From Glossina fuscipes (Eukaryota; Arthropoda; Insecta; Diptera; Glossinidae), in the NCBI RefSeq assembly GCF_014805625.2, contig NW_023998414.1, positions 19,664,799 to 19,728,798 of the forward strand: a DNA stretch of 64,000 nucleotides, in the 5' to 3' direction. The notes under the pieces were generated by a model. It saw only the letters and a program-made list of their open reading frames with translations, ran no database searches and was not told where the DNA came from. How positions within the stretch are numbered: the stretch's first letter is position 1; the number at the start of each line of letters is the position of its first letter. The position numbers were made by a program, and so were the translations under genes. Positions 37,841-49,290 of this stretch are shown one piece after another.

Positions 37841-38115
37841 ACGAGGGTTGTCTCAAAAATTTTCCAATTCATATACGATAAATATATTCTTTTTCTTCTT
37901 CTTCTTCTTCTTCTTCTTCTTCTTCTACAAAATACGTTCGAGCTTCTGCAATGACTTTACCATTTCATGCAAATCCTTTGTCTTGCAGCATCATTTTGAC
38001 GGATAATATATGTTGAACGTTGGATATAGTGAGTGGGAGTAGGGTGGATGGTGCAAGGACTTGTAGGATTTTGTCAATATAGCCATCACAAGGTTTGAAC
38101 CGATGCATTCGCTGC
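37841..38115 (-). mobile_element. Mariner relic 7: 3' end with probable terminal repeat
   Basis: Minus-strand frames read HHPPYSHSLYPTFNIYYPSK near 38000-38060 (family: HPPYSPDLAP-x-DYYLF) and then NGKVIAEARTYFVEE near 37920-37965 (family: EEVIAE-x-E-x-YF). The third catalytic Asp, expected in AP-x-D, is lost. The frame then runs into a (GAA)n tract. Beyond it lies GGAAAATTTTTGAGACAACC followed by CTCGTG, which looks like a mariner terminal inverted repeat (plus strand 37841-37868). The opposite end was not found. Inactive. Confidence 0.65.
37893..37926 (+). repeat. (TTC)n microsatellite
   Basis: About eleven TTC units. On the minus strand these are GAA codons continuing from the mariner frame ending in Phe-Val-Glu-Glu. 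Confidence 0.95.
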
Positions 38116-38119
38116 AATG

Positions 38120-38527
38120 TGAACAAAGCCCATACACGACGTGTAGTCTACATTTTGATTGAATACGTCGCGTGCATGTTCTTTGGACAAGTTTATAATC
38201 TCCACTATCTCTCTAAATTTCATACGACAATCATGCAGCCAAGCTGCCGGCAATGTCTGAATTCAGTCACCGCAAATTAAACCACAGTAAACGATGGCGC
38301 AGAGTCTACGTACGCAGCGTTCATCTCGTCTTTGGAAACAAATACTTAATGACAGTTTTGGAATCAATTTTTTTCTATTTACATCAAAAACAAGAAAAAA
38401 AAAAAACAAAAATACATTAACTTATTGTAACAAATGTCAAGCAATAGCCGTAACAACTGAAATTTTGCCGGTTACACATAAGATTTTTACATCAACATAT
38501 TCCCGAACTTTCGTGGCGAAGTCTTAT

Positions 38528-38565
<38 letters not shown>

Positions 38566-39940
38566 CGTTGAGAGCAGAAACTTTTTCAGCCTACTTATAT
38601 ATAAATATAAGTGTGTGTTTACATGCATGTATATATAATTGTATGAACATTCATTCACCTAACACAATGCCACATATGGTGCGTTATTGTATTATTTTCA
38701 ATTTATGATATTTTACATTTGTGGCATGTAAGAGAGTACACGATTATGTATATTCACAATTTACAATATATATGCGTATACGAACTTTACAGTCCATATT
38801 CATGCATGCGTAGAGTTTGTCTGCCTTTCTTCAGTTATTAATTCATAAATACGTAGGCATTACGATAAGTTTGGTTAAAAAGAAATTCTTGATTGACTTT
38901 TTGTAAAAATATAAACCTAATGTTCAGAATGAGAAGCCTTGAAATTTTGAGCAAATAACTTTTCATTGTGTAACGGTGCTCGAGGAAATAAGAAAAAGAT
39001 CGATAAGCGATCGATAGAATGAATCTTGAACACTCATCAGCTGTGGTAATAATGCAGACTAGACTTTCCTTCTCAGAATTATCGAATGCGCTGCCGTCTA
39101 TCTAGCCATCTTTAACCAGTGTCTCCAACGGCTGCTAATTTAAGTTCATACGATGACTACGGTTGGTATAGTAACTGTATCAAGTTATTCAGAAGCAATT
39201 TTCCCATTGGATTCACGGCTATGCAGTATCCTATCTAGGAGGAAGACAAGCCGCCGTCGTTTGATAATTGACTCATGACATCAATTACTGAAATGAAGAA
39301 GATATTTTACGCAAAAATTTTGTTTTTCATTTTTTTAGCCACCGTTCTGTGTTCATACTTGTACGTGAAAGTCACTCGTTGAACAAGCCACGATAACGGG
39401 TATAGTACAACTTCTTTGTAAGTATTCCTGAATCGCAGAGATTACCAAATATACGAAACCAGAAGAATACAAAGCAGATAAGAGAATCATATTGGTCTCG
39501 GTCGGTCTTCGCTAGGCAAGAAGCTGTCTGTTAATTGCAGGCACATCAGCCTGCCCCTTTCAAAATGCTTCCAACAAAAAAGGAAAATTCGCTTATCTCT
39601 TAACTTTTAATTTTCTATCTCAACTTTGCAAATTTTGTAAATTCGGATAAAAGTTATCCAAATACACTGTCAATTAGTAGGCTCAGTTTAGATCAGTATA
39701 TGTACAGTTTGTTAAGAGATTCTTTTACGGAATGCCATAATTAAGAGATTTTAGCTTTTGTTTAGGCGGTAACCGGCAGTGAATGCTTGAGCAATACTTA
39801 CTAATCTCCTACCTAAAGACCTACCTACATTTTTTTGATCCTCCAACGAAGCAGAGATGAAAATACCAATTAACGGACAACCAAAATTTGTTTAAAGAGC
39901 AAAGCCACTGTTTTATAAAAAAAAAAAGCAATTTTTTGAA
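38120..39940. other. Interval with nothing recognised
   Basis: It holds an (AT)n microsatellite at 38532-38562. The 114-codon plus frame at 38294-38638 includes the translated AT repeat and has no recognisable product. Confidence 0.5.
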
Positions 39941-39945
39941 TGGCT

Positions 39946-40639
39946 TCAGAGATATTCTAAAATATCGATAAGAAAATCTGTGTAACTGTAAGAAATTTTT
40001 TCGAGCACCTCTTCAAGCGCTTCCGAAAGATTACTTGTATCGAGTACGATCCCGTTGGAAAGGTACAGTATAATGGCTTTCCTCTTGATTTCCGACTTCT
40101 TCAATGCACAACCACGAAGATGTTTTTCGAAAGTGTTTAAGCTCATAAAAAGTAACGTAGCTTTACCAAAATAACCAATGAATCGATATGTGGCTGAAAG
40201 TGTCCAAGTGGTTTCAAACATTAAAAGTTTAGTGTGAAAATTTTAACGTTACCTGGAACTTCGGCTTTATTTATGTATGTGTAAGAAACGTTTCTTGCCA
40301 TTGGCTCCGTAATTTTGCAGCAGGTCAACTTGCGATGAAAGCAACGCTTTCTAGCGCAAGATTCTCGAAGAAATACGGCGAGAAGGAATAAGGGTCTTGC
40401 GATAACGGACTAATGGTGAAACTTAACAAAGAATTTATATTAATAAAGAAAATGTTTATTATACGCTTCAAAGCTTTGAATGCATTTTTCTGAAAAGGAC
40501 CCAACTTCCGTTCTTTTCTTTCGAATTTTTCCCAATATTCATAAATAAACATTTTAAACTGAAATGTATTGGAGATTTCCGATCGGTTAAAAACATAATG
40601 AGAGTGTTTGAGAGTAATTTTCATAAAATTACTCGTCAA
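39946..40639 (-). CDS. Two unidentified minus-strand ORFs
   Basis: Two frames, 39946-40221 (91 codons) and 40325-40639 (104 codons), are open on the minus strand. The first contains SLNTFEKHLRGCALKKSEIK and SEALEEVLEKISYSYTDFL; the second contains FEKSERK-like charged sequence and a Ser/Phe-rich end. Neither matches a family I know. An AG that could serve as acceptor precedes the first (near 40255). These may be chance frames. Confidence 0.15.
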
Positions 40640-40689
40640 TCACACAGAAATCATCAATCAATGGTTAAAATCTCTTTCGTATTCCATTA

Positions 40690-41200
40690 CTTATAGATAT
40701 GCGGATTGAATGATTCTTGTAGATAGAAATTTGGCCCAGCTACACCGTCTATCCGCCAAGATCCTAATGAAAAAGGAAAATGACTTGTGAAGGCGATTAT
40801 ACCGTCAAGTGCATCGGATATCAATTGATGTTTAAGCCTAGTAGGAGCGAGTTACAGCAGTGTATTTGCATTACTTCAGTACAGAATCAACTATTCAATG
40901 ATTCTAATGAAAAAATCGTTTTGCGAAGAGAACTTGTTCGAAGCATTACCGCTTTAAATAAAAGCTTTTATACTAATAGGCTGCAATGATTAAAAAAAAA
41001 GTCGTTCATTTGTCAAGCACTTGCATTGCCTTGACTTTCTTCGTCAGCACATGCGGAACAAAAATGTCGATAAAATAGGAAAACTTTTGCATCAACAATC
41101 CTGCCACTGCTTCTTTGAACATATTTGAAAAACTGGAGATAAAGCTATTCGAGAATCTTTTACCTTTCAATAACTTGAATGCCTGTTAAGATTAAAACTT
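40690..41200 (+). other. Coding-like plus-strand relic, unknown
   Basis: Protein-like segments in changing frames: DRNLAQLHRLSAKILMKKEN near 40725-40785, a 69-codon frame 40780-40989 with NEKIVLRRELVRSITALNKS, and VKHLHCLDFLRQHMRNKN after the A run at 40992-41000. This suggests a frameshifted relic. Family not recognised. Confidence 0.25.
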
Positions 41201-41451
41201 TTTTAAACTTCGAGAATAATGAAAGCATTTGGACGGCAAACTATTATTCTAACAGCTTACAATATAAACAATGAAATTTGATCTGAGTTATATATATACT
41301 ATATATGTTTCGTATACTTAATTGGGCGATTTTTCAAGCAGCTAAGGTCAAATTGAAAAGGAATTTTTTTCTTGAATATTTCGACATGCATTGATCAGGT
41401 TATGTGCGAAAAGAAAACTACGACTTAAAGTTGAAATGATTCAGTTTTTTG

Positions 41452-41691
41452 TTAGATTTTAATGTGTAATGTGTATTGTGATTGTGATTGTTCCAAAACA
41501 TCAACGACTTCCCTGGCAAAAACTTCGTAAGGACGCTTTGTACAGTCCATTCCGGATATCACTAAGCCTTCCAATGATCTTACTAGACTTCGCGTGGCAA
41601 CTGTTTGCCCGGTTGTAAACGGCTTAGGTCCTAGATTCAGTACGACATGTAGTAGAAACCCAACACAGTCCCAAATATCACTTAGAAACAT
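41452..41691 (-). CDS. Unidentified 79-codon ORF
   Basis: Reads like a folded protein (TTGQTVATRSLVRSLEGLV and TKRPYEVFAREVVDVLEQ) rather than translated repeat. No family was recognised, no signal peptide is visible, and no clear splice sites were established. Could be a fragment of a larger relic including the neighbouring coding-like stretches, but those are on the other strand. Confidence 0.2.
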   Translation of the reverse strand: MFLSDIWDCVGFLLHVVLNLGPKPFTTGQTVATRSLVRSLEGLVISGMDCTKRPYEVFAREVVDVLEQSQSQYTLHIKI

Positions 41692-41699
41692 CTATACTG

Positions 41700-43980
41700 A
41701 CTGACACGAAAGCAGATTAAATAAAAGCTTATAAAAAATATGTAAAAACCATTTCGTCTTGTTTCTCTTAGACATATGTACTGAAGGTTTGCTTATTGAA
41801 ATTATCTATGAACTACAAGTAAATATTAAGTGTCCTGGCATTGAATTATGAGTATATGTAAGGTAGTCCGGAAAATTCTTCTCGGTTAAAGCAAATTCGT
41901 ATATAGTGATGTGAAGAAGGCTTATGTTTAGTTTGTAAAAACTTGAAAAGCGATCGATCGTGGTATAGTGGTGAGAGATAAATAAGACGTTTAAAAGAAA
42001 AAAAAAAAAAAAAAAAAAAAAATATGAAAGAGCTGTAGAAGCACATATACAAATATGTACACTATATGGAACTGATTGTTGGTATGCGACAATTTCGTTC
42101 TGGAAATTTTCGGTGAAAGCTTTACCGCGTTCTGGTAACCCAAATTCCGAAAGATTCGCGTTCATCGGAATTTAATTCATCCCAAAACATTAAGTTTATT
42201 CCTTAAATGAAGAAAAACTGTTTTATTTTATAGTGAAAAAGCGGAAAAAATTTCGGGACTACCTAATATGTTTAACAAGCTTGTAAAAAATATTATGAGA
42301 AAAATTTAATTATTTTTGTAGATGATGTCGGCTTAGCAAGCATTTGAGGTAAGGGCATTTGAAGGTGATACGAATACGGACGTCTATTAAAACGTAGAAC
42401 TATGAAGTTTTTTTTTTTTTTTTTTTTAGTTAGGTTTTATTAATCTGATGTAATGAGAGACATGTGGAAGTGTATAGAGCCTGATGAATAAACGTGCGGT
42501 GGGAGGGCGGTAAGGAATATAGACACATAAGGGGTAAACGGATAGGCAGAAAGAAGGCAGGCTTATACATGTACGATCGAACTAATAAGACTGACTTGAC
42601 TCTCAGTGTCGCAATGTGTAGGATTATGCGCGAAAACGGTATCATAAAAATTATTTCATCACGTTTTGATGCTGGGACGAAGAGAAGGACAATTAGTTAG
42701 AAAAAGTACCGGTGTACACAGCGGGAGTCCCAGAAAGAGGAATGTAATCAACCCTCGTAGGCATATCCTATGTATGTAAAAGATGCGGTATGCGGAGTTG
42801 TGTGTTTAATGTTTTAAATATTTGTTGGTAGAAGTTATTATGTTTTATTATTTCACCCTTGGCACTAATTTCATTTCATTTTGTTTGTGTTTTAAGTATT
42901 TTTCAACGCACTTCTCGTTCGGTTTCATTCTACGAGACTTCCTGGAATTCATTTTGAACTCTGTAAGTGAATTATAAAGAAAAATTTTCTAAAAACAAAA
43001 TATAAAATCCATAAATCCTTATGTAAAATTATATGAAAATTATTACATTTAAAAATTTTATGTTAAAATTCTCTTACTTTTTCCCTTATAGTTAGTTAGT
43101 CAGTCGTCTGATAAGCTGTTTGCGTACAATATTTTCTTTTAGGTTGATTTACTCTCTCTAAAAATTTGCCATCAGTCTTGTATGTTGTAAAAGTTTGTTT
43201 GTTTGTTTGTATGGCTATGTGTACGTAATACGCCTATGTAAGTTTCTATAAAAATACAACACATTTGAGTACATAAACTCCCTGGAATGGAGGAACAATA
43301 ATAATAACTTCACTGCTATGAAACTCATATAATGTTGAGTTATTTATAAAAATTGTATGAGAACACGTAAAGTCATAAAACAACAGCCGCCTTGTGTGTA
43401 ATTGATGCTGCTTTAGTTGATGTTGGTGATAGTTATGACAGTTTTAGTGTTGTATGTAATTTTTCAAAAAGAAATAAATGTTTTTTTTTTTTTTTTTCGG
43501 AATATTATGTAAGTGCTAAGCAGGTTTATAAAATTGTGTGAATGCAAAATTTCCTTAAAAGATAAGCTCGAAAATCCACCAACGATGTGTATGCATATAT
43601 TGGCGCTGGACTTTTTATATATCAGACTCTTGGAAGACAAAATTAGAAAGGATGGGATGAATATATTCATTGTCAAAACGTTTGCAATAAGCAGAAGAGA
43701 GCTTCAGACCGTCCATAAAGTATACATATGACGCCTTATTTTGAGTATTAGCTCATGGACCAAATTTCTGAAAAAATTATTTGTTTCGATATCTGCAAAA
43801 ATGAAACTTAATATTAATTTCTGCTTATATACCATAGTGATGTAATGTAATGAATATGAATAAGGACTTGCAGTGGTGCAGTCTGCGTCACGTAAAAGTT
43901 ATCAAGTTTCTCAAAGTGGTCATGTCAATCTTTTCGCATTTCGGCAATGTTTCGGCAGGTTTAAGCGTCTTGAGGTTAGA
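41700..43980. other. Interval with nothing recognised
   Basis: Homopolymer A at 42000-42022 and T near 42409-42427 and 43480-43498, and a (GTTT)n near 43192-43212. Poly-Phe ORFs here are translated A/T runs. No gene is supported. Confidence 0.5.
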
Positions 43981-43989
43981 GTGCGGTTT

Positions 43990-44190
43990 AGACTTTGAAA
44001 ATATCAGACGTCGTCAATGGTTTTGAGGTCGGGACGCATGGCTGGCCAGTTCATTAACGGAATATTGTGAGCTTGGAAAAAAGCTTTGTAAGCCGAGCGA
44101 CATAGACAGGTGCGTCGTCTTGTTGGAACCAAAAAGTGTGATGTGCGGGCAACCTTCAATCGACACCAACCTTTTGTTTTGCGCGATACG
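43990..44190 (-). mobile_element. Tc1-type transposase relic
   Basis: Minus-strand sequence reads FQQDDAP (44111-44130, the Tc1 second catalytic Asp motif), then, after a one-base frame change near 44095, SAYKAFFQAHNIPLMNWPAM and RPDLKTIDD (44009-44060), the equivalent of the Tc1 WP-x-QSPDLNPIE block. The final catalytic Glu position is Asp here, and Ser has become Arg. The reading stops soon after and the rest of the transposase is missing. Its upstream end coincides with the start of the mariner fragment on the opposite strand. Confidence 0.75.
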
Positions 44191-44345
44191 TTAGAAGCGC
44201 TCAACTCGGAAATGCTAGATCATACAGCTTACTTATCAAACTATGGTTCTTCCGATTGCCAATTATTTGTAACGATGGGATATGCACTTGCTGAACAGCG
44301 CTTCACTTCTTACGAGAATTTATGCAAATAGCTCGATGACAGTCT
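44150..44345 (+). mobile_element. Mariner transposase relic 3
   Basis: The plus strand reads LRDTLEALNSEMLDHTAYLS then SSDCQLFVTMGYALAEQRFT and SYENLCK before a TAG. This is the conserved segment of mauritiana-type mariners from just after HDN through the third catalytic Asp (kept, in SSD) to the KKW region. The HDN motif itself has decayed, and Tyr-His after the Asp is Cys-Gln. Only about 60 codons survive. It abuts, and slightly overlaps, a Tc1 fragment read on the other strand, so one element inserted into or recombined next to the other. Confidence 0.75.
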
Positions 44346-44349
44346 TGAG

Positions 44350-45475
44350 TTAAAAGATTTGCATACAGGCACTATTCCAGTTCGTATCTGAGTTTTTCTT
44401 GTTCTGATTGGCGGATATTCTCTTGTTTTGTGCTATGTACCTTGAGTTCTTACTCTCAATGACATTCTCTTGAACTGATATTAATCGTAGAGAGATCAAT
44501 GCAAAATATTCCGAGCAATATACGAAACTTTACTTGCATTACTCTTAAGTAAGTAATAGTAAGGCTCTTATATGATTGTTTATAATTTGAATAAATCTGA
44601 TCTGATATTTTAAATATGATATACTTAGACTAATATCCATTGCATTTCTCAATATGCATTTACTGGCCTCACTTGAGCTTGCCACCCTGGTATGGTATGT
44701 AGTATTTATGTATTTAGATATTTTCTTATATAAAAGACTTTCTTTTACGACCAATTCTCAGTAACTGAATAGTCATTGTTTGCTTAGATAAATCCTTAGA
44801 AGATTGCTTGGTATTTAGTCGTAATATGTTCATTAGACACGGACAATTCATATAAAATACATGATATTTTGCCCAGAGAGGCATCACAAGTTAATGACAT
44901 GAATACACGCTCGAAGCTTTAACCAACGCACGTTGATGTGAGAATTGGTTAAATAATCGCTTATTTAACTTAAATATTTTGCACGTTAGCACATAATAAT
45001 CTAGTGTATATATATATATATATATATATCAGACGATTATTCTTTCAAGTTCATGCTTAAGTATAGTACTTGTAACCATAGTTATTACATTAATGATTAA
45101 GTAAATTATTATCGGTCGTAAGTTGAAGTTTTTGCTTATTAATGAAGCGATTTTGTGCGCATCACGATCGTTTATAAGCTCCGTTTGTTCTTATGAATTA
45201 ATAATATCTCAGCCTGTATATATCTCTCTATATATTATTTCTTGAATCTCATCTCTACATATTATTAATTCAGAATCGTACACTAACCAAAAAAAAATGG
45301 TAGAGTAATAAGAAAATGGGGTGAATTGTTTACCTAAACTTCAGGAATGCTATGGAATCATAAAATTACCGTTTGTAGCGTTGACTTTGATAGGGGTTCA
45401 TGTCAATATGCTGCAGATGTGTTTGTAGATGTGTTTTCATTAACAAGCGAGTTTTTTGGCTTTTACTGCGCTCGA
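44350..45475. other. Interval with nothing recognised
   Basis: An (AT)n tract at 45007-45029. No gene or element identified; short ORFs lack recognisable products. Confidence 0.5.
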
Positions 45476-45479
45476 CTTT

Positions 45480-46085
45480 GTCGAGCAAACATTTTGCATT
45501 AAATTTCGCTTGCGGATTGAATAGCCCGGGAGGAAAATTACATAAGGCCTCTGATGCATAAGCTGTCTCAAAAAAAAAAAAAAAAAATAAAAAAAAAAAT
45601 AGTTCTTACAAATGCTGCAAAGCCTTCAGAAAAATCAGAGAACGATTTCGGAACGAGCAGCGCTCCGAACATTAAATATTTGGTACCCCAAAGTCCTCGA
45701 TTAACAATTCGACATCTTGCTGATGCTGCGGGGATGTCATTGGGATCAATCTAAGCCATTTTGGAAGTTGTTTTGCACCTTAAAAGCGTCATTCATTTCG
45801 ATTGCTTGCAAAAAACACTCAGTTCTAATATTAGTTCTTCGAGAATATTTCGGTAAAAAATCGAATCATATCGCGCCACGACTAACACATCTTCGTCTGA
45901 TTTAGTACCGTGCTGATGCTGATTGTTCATCGAAAGATCGCTTGGGGGCCACCCTATCGACTCTTTTGAAGGGATAAAAATAGAAAAAAAAGAAAAAGAT
46001 TTCTGGAACTGGATCCAGAATTGCAAAAACGTTGGCATCTGCGAATTGTGCCGCAACTAAATTGATATGGAAGAGTAAATTAAGA
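45480..46085 (+). mobile_element. Mariner transposase relic 4 with large internal deletion
   Basis: Segments of a mariner-type transposase in order on the plus strand. FCIKFRLRIE near 45490-45520 matches the N-terminal helix. SPRLTIRHLADAAGMSLGSI near 45690-45754 matches the second helix-turn-helix. After only about 30 codons, a segment reading VLREYFGKKSNHIAPR (45835-45885) matches the stretch just before the third catalytic Asp. A further frame gives SLGGHPIDSFEGI near 45935-45970 and a C-terminal end near 46060 (KIDMEE-like). The whole catalytic core between the helix-turn-helix and the third Asp region, about 130 residues, is missing, and stops and frameshifts occur. Not functional. Confidence 0.75.
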
Positions 46086-46140
46086 TTTTTTTATTTTATA
46101 AATAAATTTGATTCTTAAATCCTACGTCAAGCATTTGGGC

Positions 46141-46400
46141 AAGTGAGAAAATAATGTTGAACTTTGGTCGAGTCTTCTATACCCACCACTTTAATCTTTT
46201 TATTATCGTAGTAATGGGTAATGAGCCAAACTTTTATTGTCTTTTGCTTTTGAAAGCAGACTTGTCCTCAGTTTATGTCAGTCGGCTCGAACGCGCATTC
46301 CCCTCACGGGCAAGGATAAAAATTGCCCTTCAATTAATTTAACTGAATCCACGTAGACGGACTGAAAGTAAGCATGAAATCGAGAATGATACCTAAATCG
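46141..46400 (+). repeat. TATACCC element, copy 3 (partial)
   Basis: Starts AAGTGAGAAAATAATGTTG, then TCTTCTATACCCACCACT, aligned with the starts of copies 1 and 2. Further along, GTAATGGGTAATGAGCC matches copy 1 (GGGTAATGAGC at 6290-6300). The right end is not clear. It begins about 55 bases after the end of mariner relic 4. Confidence 0.5.
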
Positions 46401-47052
46401 ACAAACGAGCCCATCTTTTCCAACATTTACGAGTCGATAGAGTACTCAGTACCGAATGCTCTCCTCCATCAGAGTGAACGTTTCTTGCATTTTTACAGAA
46501 TTAAGTCAGCATGATGTAGCCAAACTATCCAAACAAAATTGAACGAGATAAAAATACGACGCAATCATATAAGCATATAACGTAAGCATCTCAGATTAAC
46601 GGCACAGAAAAATGCATTCAAAGTTGAAATTTTAAAGATATTTTTCTCGAAACCATAAATAGTAGATGTACGTAGCATAAATAGCATAACATGAAGAAGG
46701 AATGTCGGAATATGGGAATAGTGAAGTTAAAGACACACCTGCTTATTAACCACGAAACAATTCATTCATATTTACTGAGAGTAAGGCAACAGGTTTTAGC
46801 GATGAGGTTAAAAAAATTTACGGCTTAGCATTAGTATTTTTTTAAAAGTAAAGTAAATTAAAGAAAATGATGAGCAAATTGTGTGGTTTACATAATCGTA
46901 TGCACAATGGCGTCAACATGCTTGCCGGGCACCGTATTTTTCAATTTTGAAGCTTTCGCTCCAACATACCTTTCATAGGATGGATGACAATATTCGAAAT
47001 GGCGGGGGAGATTTGCGAAAGCAAAGCAGAAAAAAAGTGTTACATTATTGCT

Positions 47053-47512
47053 ACACTACATTAGAGCAAATATATAAACCTCGAAAACTCGGCTTGTATC
47101 GGCTTGTTGATGTTCTATACGACAGTTAATGAACTCTCTTCGCCTTGCATGGTCATTAGAATTCAGTTCACGTGGCAATCGAGCAAGCTGCTTGAAAATT
47201 TCAATTCTTGTCAACGACGCCGAATTACTGTTCCTAGATTTTCCCTGGACCCACACTCTTATGCCCCATTATGCCCTATGCCTATTGAATGGCCAACGAG
47301 TTTTCAAGTCTTCCTGAATTTTTCAATTGCTTTTTTCACAGCTACAGGAGCTAAATCGATATTCCGGCCAGATATTATACGATATTTGCGAACTGTGGCA
47401 TTACTTTTGAAATATTGTTCGGCAATGGAAAGACGTTGCTCTTCACTAACCGTAATGGATTTTTTTTGGATCGCAAACACTTATTTTGTCGCATATTTGG
47501 CGATAAATTTAA
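47053..47512 (-). mobile_element. Mariner/ITm transposase relic 5 (DUF4817-type N-terminus)
   Basis: The minus strand reads VSEEQRLSIAEQYFKSNATV followed by VKKAIEKFRKT (47320-47500), the helix-turn-helix start typical of a group of arthropod mariner-type transposases. After a gap and frame change comes LPRELNSNDHARRREFINC and RIEHQQAD (47060-47200), the conserved segment shortly before the first catalytic Asp in the same group (family: DH-x-RRREFVNWC-x-EQQ). The central DNA-binding part and everything from the first Asp onward are missing or unreadable. The 139-codon plus frame at 47104-47523 is only the antisense of this relic. Confidence 0.65.
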
Positions 47513-47545
47513 AAATTACGTAAATTTAGGAGCACACTTTATAGC

Positions 47546-47680
47546 GTGATGTGTGTTAAGCGAATACTTAAAGCATCGGAAGAAATGAGGTACAAAGAGA
47601 TAACAGAAGTTTTGGAAGATTATGCAGTTTCCAAAAATTATCGTTTAAATGCCGAAAGAAGCAGAATGGGAGCAAGCTGA
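47546..47680 (+). other. Possible LTR-retrotransposon gag fragment
   Basis: A 44-codon frame ending at TGA contains YKEITEVLEDYAVSKNYRLN and AERSRMGAS. The pattern of a short helix, then an asparagine-alanine-glutamate-arginine stretch, resembles gypsy-type gag sequences of insects, but the match is short and made by eye. Confidence 0.2.
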
Positions 47681-49104
47681 GTAACATTTCTAATAACACT
47701 ACAAGATGTGCGTCAATCAATTGTAATTTCAATAAATTTTGAACACAACTCTTCGCGACCTAATTGTTCTTTTCGTTGCTTATTATTGCCTACGAAATCA
47801 ATTGTTGAAACGAAGGACTTTAATGTCGCATGACGCAGTCAGCATGCCGTTACTGTTTGAGGCAGCACAAAAAAGCAACGAACAACCAGAAAGGTGACAA
47901 GGAGAAAAAAAAATCTTGCCACAAATGGAAAAAAAGCTTCAGTTTTGGCAATGCAGTTAATGTGTATATGAAGACTTGAAATATTCGTTTTTGCAAAACA
48001 ATGTGTTTTCTTCTAAAGCATTTTCCGGGCACAACGTAAGAAATTCTCTAAAATTGAGTAAATCCAAGTCATAGATACATGCTTACGCCGAATATACATA
48101 AAGGCAAATAAAAACTAATCGAAAGGATTATTGCAGTCGTAGTTGGTTCCGAGAGGCAATTGTGATTAGATTCGTAGACAAGTTGTTTATATCCATATGG
48201 GAGATGAATCGTTTCAATTACAAAGAATAAATCTGCGGCCAACACTGTCACAATATCGCATGCAACATTACGCAGTGTGTTTAGGAAATGTTGATAACGA
48301 AATTTGATGCTAATTGTCATTCGATGTCATACAAGCGACGATCCGCTGCCGAACTGATCGTGCCACGAGCAATATAAATGGAAAATAATTGGTGGCATTT
48401 GTTACGGAAAATGTAACCAAGCTCTTGAAAACGATAAAGAAACGACGATTCGAACACATTGTCTCACGTATGGACGAGAAGCCAGTTCAGATGATCGATT
48501 CACGAGTAATCAAACTATTGTTTACTGTGTAGCTTATCGAAATCATTGCGAAACCGAATACCAAATTTTATATGTGTTGCGTGCTTCGTAATAAAAATAA
48601 TGAAGATAGTAGCTGTACCAAGCTCCTGGTAAGAGGGCCTAGAGATAGAGAAGATATCAAGTATTTTTTAAGAATTGTGTCGCTTGTTAATTAACTCGTC
48701 CTAAGTAAAAAAAAAAAAAGAAAAATATTGGTAAACTCGTGCAAAGTCGTGGCCTATTAAGCCAATTGAAAAGGTGTGTGTGCGAAAAGGAATTGGTTAC
48801 CCTTAACTTTGCCTGTTTCACAAGAAACCCCATTCAAAGTACTTTTGCTCTTTTGTGCTTTTATTGAAAGTACATTGCATTTGCTCCTGAGTTATCATAT
48901 GAACTATTCAAACGGACGAATTTTTATTGGGAATAGAGACTGATCAACACGTTCAAGCTGATATCATGATGAACCCGATTTTTTAATCTTGAATTGTCGT
49001 ATGTAACAAAGCTATGAAGACCATAAGAGAGCCATCTCCGTGTACCCTTTTTGTATCCTGTATTTGCGGTACAGGATTTGTGAAGATGTATGTAACACAC
49101 AGAA

Positions 49105-49290
49105 GTGCTTAAGATACCCTCATCTTTTAATATACCGATCGATTCAGAAAATGATTTTGCCTATCTAAGCCTATCTGTCTGTCTGTCTGTCTGTCTGTCT
49201 GTCCGTAAATTTTCATGTATATTGCCAAAACGAGTGAGCAACTGTATTAGGCGAAGTAGTGTAGCTTATCTAATAGACGGCCTTGCCTGA
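49105..49290 (+). repeat. GTCTGTC interspersed repeat with (CTGT)n expansion
   Basis: ATACCCTCATCTTTTAATAT, ACCGATCGATTCAGAAAATG, then CTATCTGTC followed by seven CTGT units (49175-49202) and GTCCGT. Block order matches the copy at 4269-4500. The tetranucleotide array looks like an expansion of the short GTCTGTC block native to the repeat. Confidence 0.65.

Noticed and set aside
47104..47523. 139-codon plus-strand ORF
   Set aside because: The opposite strand carries clear transposase motifs over the same bases, so this is an antisense shadow.
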